A stretch of 64,000 nt of DNA, taken from the NCBI GenBank assembly GCA_017858255.1, contig JAFMBV010000001.1:62001-126000 (forward strand). Reading direction: 5' to 3'. Below, in pieces: positions 63,312-64,000 of this stretch. How positions within the stretch are numbered: the stretch's first letter is position 1; the number at the start of each line of letters is the position of its first letter. Origin of the DNA: Bacteriovoracaceae bacterium (lineage in GTDB: Bacteria; Bdellovibrionota; Bacteriovoracia; Bacteriovoracales; Bacteriovoracaceae). The position numbers and the translations under genes were made by a program. A model generated the notes under the pieces. It did no database searches. It was not told where the DNA came from and saw only the letters and a program-made list of their open reading frames with translations.

Positions 63312-64000
63312 TTTTTATTTCCTAAAATTTTGAAATAAAAATAATGAAAGAGATAAAGAGGGAATTTGAAAATAAGGTCCAGGCGAAGCAGAACCTTATG
63401 TTTAAAATACATGGGACAAATAGTATCGTAATAAAACTTAATAAAAGAGAGGCCGAAGGGTTTGTTTTGAATAGTAGTTTTAAACAACCTTAAGTCGCTA
63501 GTAATGGCATGAGTTGGACCAAGAAGATCACTGCTTATAAAGCACCCTTTTGATTCAATGTGAATTCGCTCGTATGCCTGCTTAAAAGCTTTTGGATTAT
63601 GGGCAAGTCTTTTTCTTATGAAGGCTTTTATGGTTCTAGAATTAACATATTGAAATTTAAAACCAATTGTGAATTTTACGAATTGATCTAGGCATCTAAT
63701 GGATTCAAGGTGGAGGTTTGGGCTTCTATCGTATGCCTTAGCGAGGTCCCAGTAGGCATGACTAATAAGGAAGAGCTCTGCCAGATCCATTTCTGGATCG
63801 AATAATTTTGGATCAAGCTTTGATTCATCAACGTTATGAAAAAGGGCAAGAGCATTTAAATATTGGCTATAGTGTTCAACAGCTTTAGGTATCTCATCGG
63901 CAGCTGAGTATTCCTGTGCTTTCTTTAAAAGTTTAAGCCTCTCCGTGTAAACCTTTGGAGTGACTTCAGCCTTTACTTCATTATCTTTATCGCCTTTTTT
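63308..64000 (-). CDS. Partial gene: protein with CFI-box-like C-terminal domain
   Basis: The reading frame is open from 63308 to the window edge, so the 5' end lies beyond 64000; at least 230 residues are visible. The N-terminal part (70 residues before ATG 63790) is helical and TPR-like (AVEHYSQYLNALALF). The C-terminal ~75 residues read CFISSDLLGPTHAITSD, RLFKTTIQNKPFGLSFI and KFYYDTICPMYFK, resembling the CFI-box C-terminal domain (CFIATAAYGS..., then LR-FR, G-FV, YY). Its stop overlaps the permease ATG by 4 bases, so it is the upstream partner of that operon. Confidence 0.75.
   Translation of the reverse strand, partial: KKGDKDNEVKAEVTPKVYTERLKLLKKAQEYSAADEIPKAVEHYSQYLNALALFHNVDESKLDPKLFDPEMDLAELFLISHAYWDLAKAYDRSPNLHLESIRCLDQFVKFTIGFKFQYVNSRTIKAFIRKRLAHNPKAFKQAYERIHIESKGCFISSDLLGPTHAITSDLRLFKTTIQNKPFGLSFIKFYYDTICPMYFKHKVLLRLDLIFKFPLYLFHYFYFKILGNKK

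Overview
The window is an AT-rich bacterial chromosome segment centred on the replication origin. Gene order around 16-41 kb is the conserved origin order: gyrA-gyrB-recF-dnaN-[oriC]-dnaA-rpmH-rnpA-yidD-yidC-mnmE-mnmG-rsmG-parA-parB, with two parS-like sites. The double-membrane toolkit (SurA/PpiC-type chaperones, LptF/G-family permease, outer-membrane barrel, lipoproteins), the split ATP synthase operons, a bactofilin next to parAB, and envelope-degrading or protease-inhibitor genes suggest a Gram-negative from the Bdellovibrionota / former Deltaproteobacteria, perhaps a marine Bacteriovorax/Halobacteriovorax-type predator. That taxonomic placement is inference; no 16S gene is present.

Layout. 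0-10 kb (+): transcription-coupled repair (mfd), two parvulin-type periplasmic chaperones, a divergent pdxA, uvrA and a SpoU rRNA/tRNA methyltransferase. 9.9-13.4 kb (-): a complete riboflavin operon ribD-ribE-ribBA-ribH. 13.6-14.8 kb (+): an unusual secreted Cys/Arg repeat protein. 14.8-24.5 kb (-): a long, tightly packed block dnaN-recF-gyrB-gyrA-TPR lipoprotein-atpZ-atpI-atpB-atpE. 24.5-25.07 kb: oriC, with an AT-rich unwinding region and clustered DnaA boxes. 25-26.6 kb (-): dnaA. 26.9-35.3 kb (+): the rpmH-to-parB block followed by a bactofilin. 35.5-41.3 kb (+): the second ATP synthase operon, b'-b-delta-alpha-gamma-beta-epsilon, ending in a terminator. 41.4-47.9 kb: accessory envelope genes, comprising a large orphan secreted protein, an overlapping patatin phospholipase/lytic transglycosylase pair, and an HTH regulator/outer-membrane protein pair. 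48-51 kb (+): ligA and radA. 51-58 kb: glpK, a pilin-like small protein, a TlpA-type thioredoxin, a Kazal-domain lipoprotein and a partial histidine-degradation operon (hutHUI). 58-64 kb (-): rpe-fmt-def, a GT39-type glycosyltransferase, an LptF/G permease, and a gene cut by the window edge that carries a CFI-box-like C-terminal domain.

The most unusual signal is a 16-bp perfect palindrome, TGGTCCTATAGGACCA. It occurs three times: twice inside a 24-bp tandem repeat array within mnmE (encoding a Gly-Pro octapeptide insertion in the GTPase domain) and once immediately after the parB stop codon. The copies bracket the two parS-like sites and the parAB genes. This suggests an undescribed DNA-level element associated with the origin/partition region; the interpretation is inference. 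Other points worth a look are an ATP synthase c-ring with a partial Na+ signature, signal-peptide-like leaders on three F0 subunits, the Cys/Arg repeat protein, a terminator whose T-run abuts a start codon, and a GyrA with Asn at the position of E. coli Asp87.
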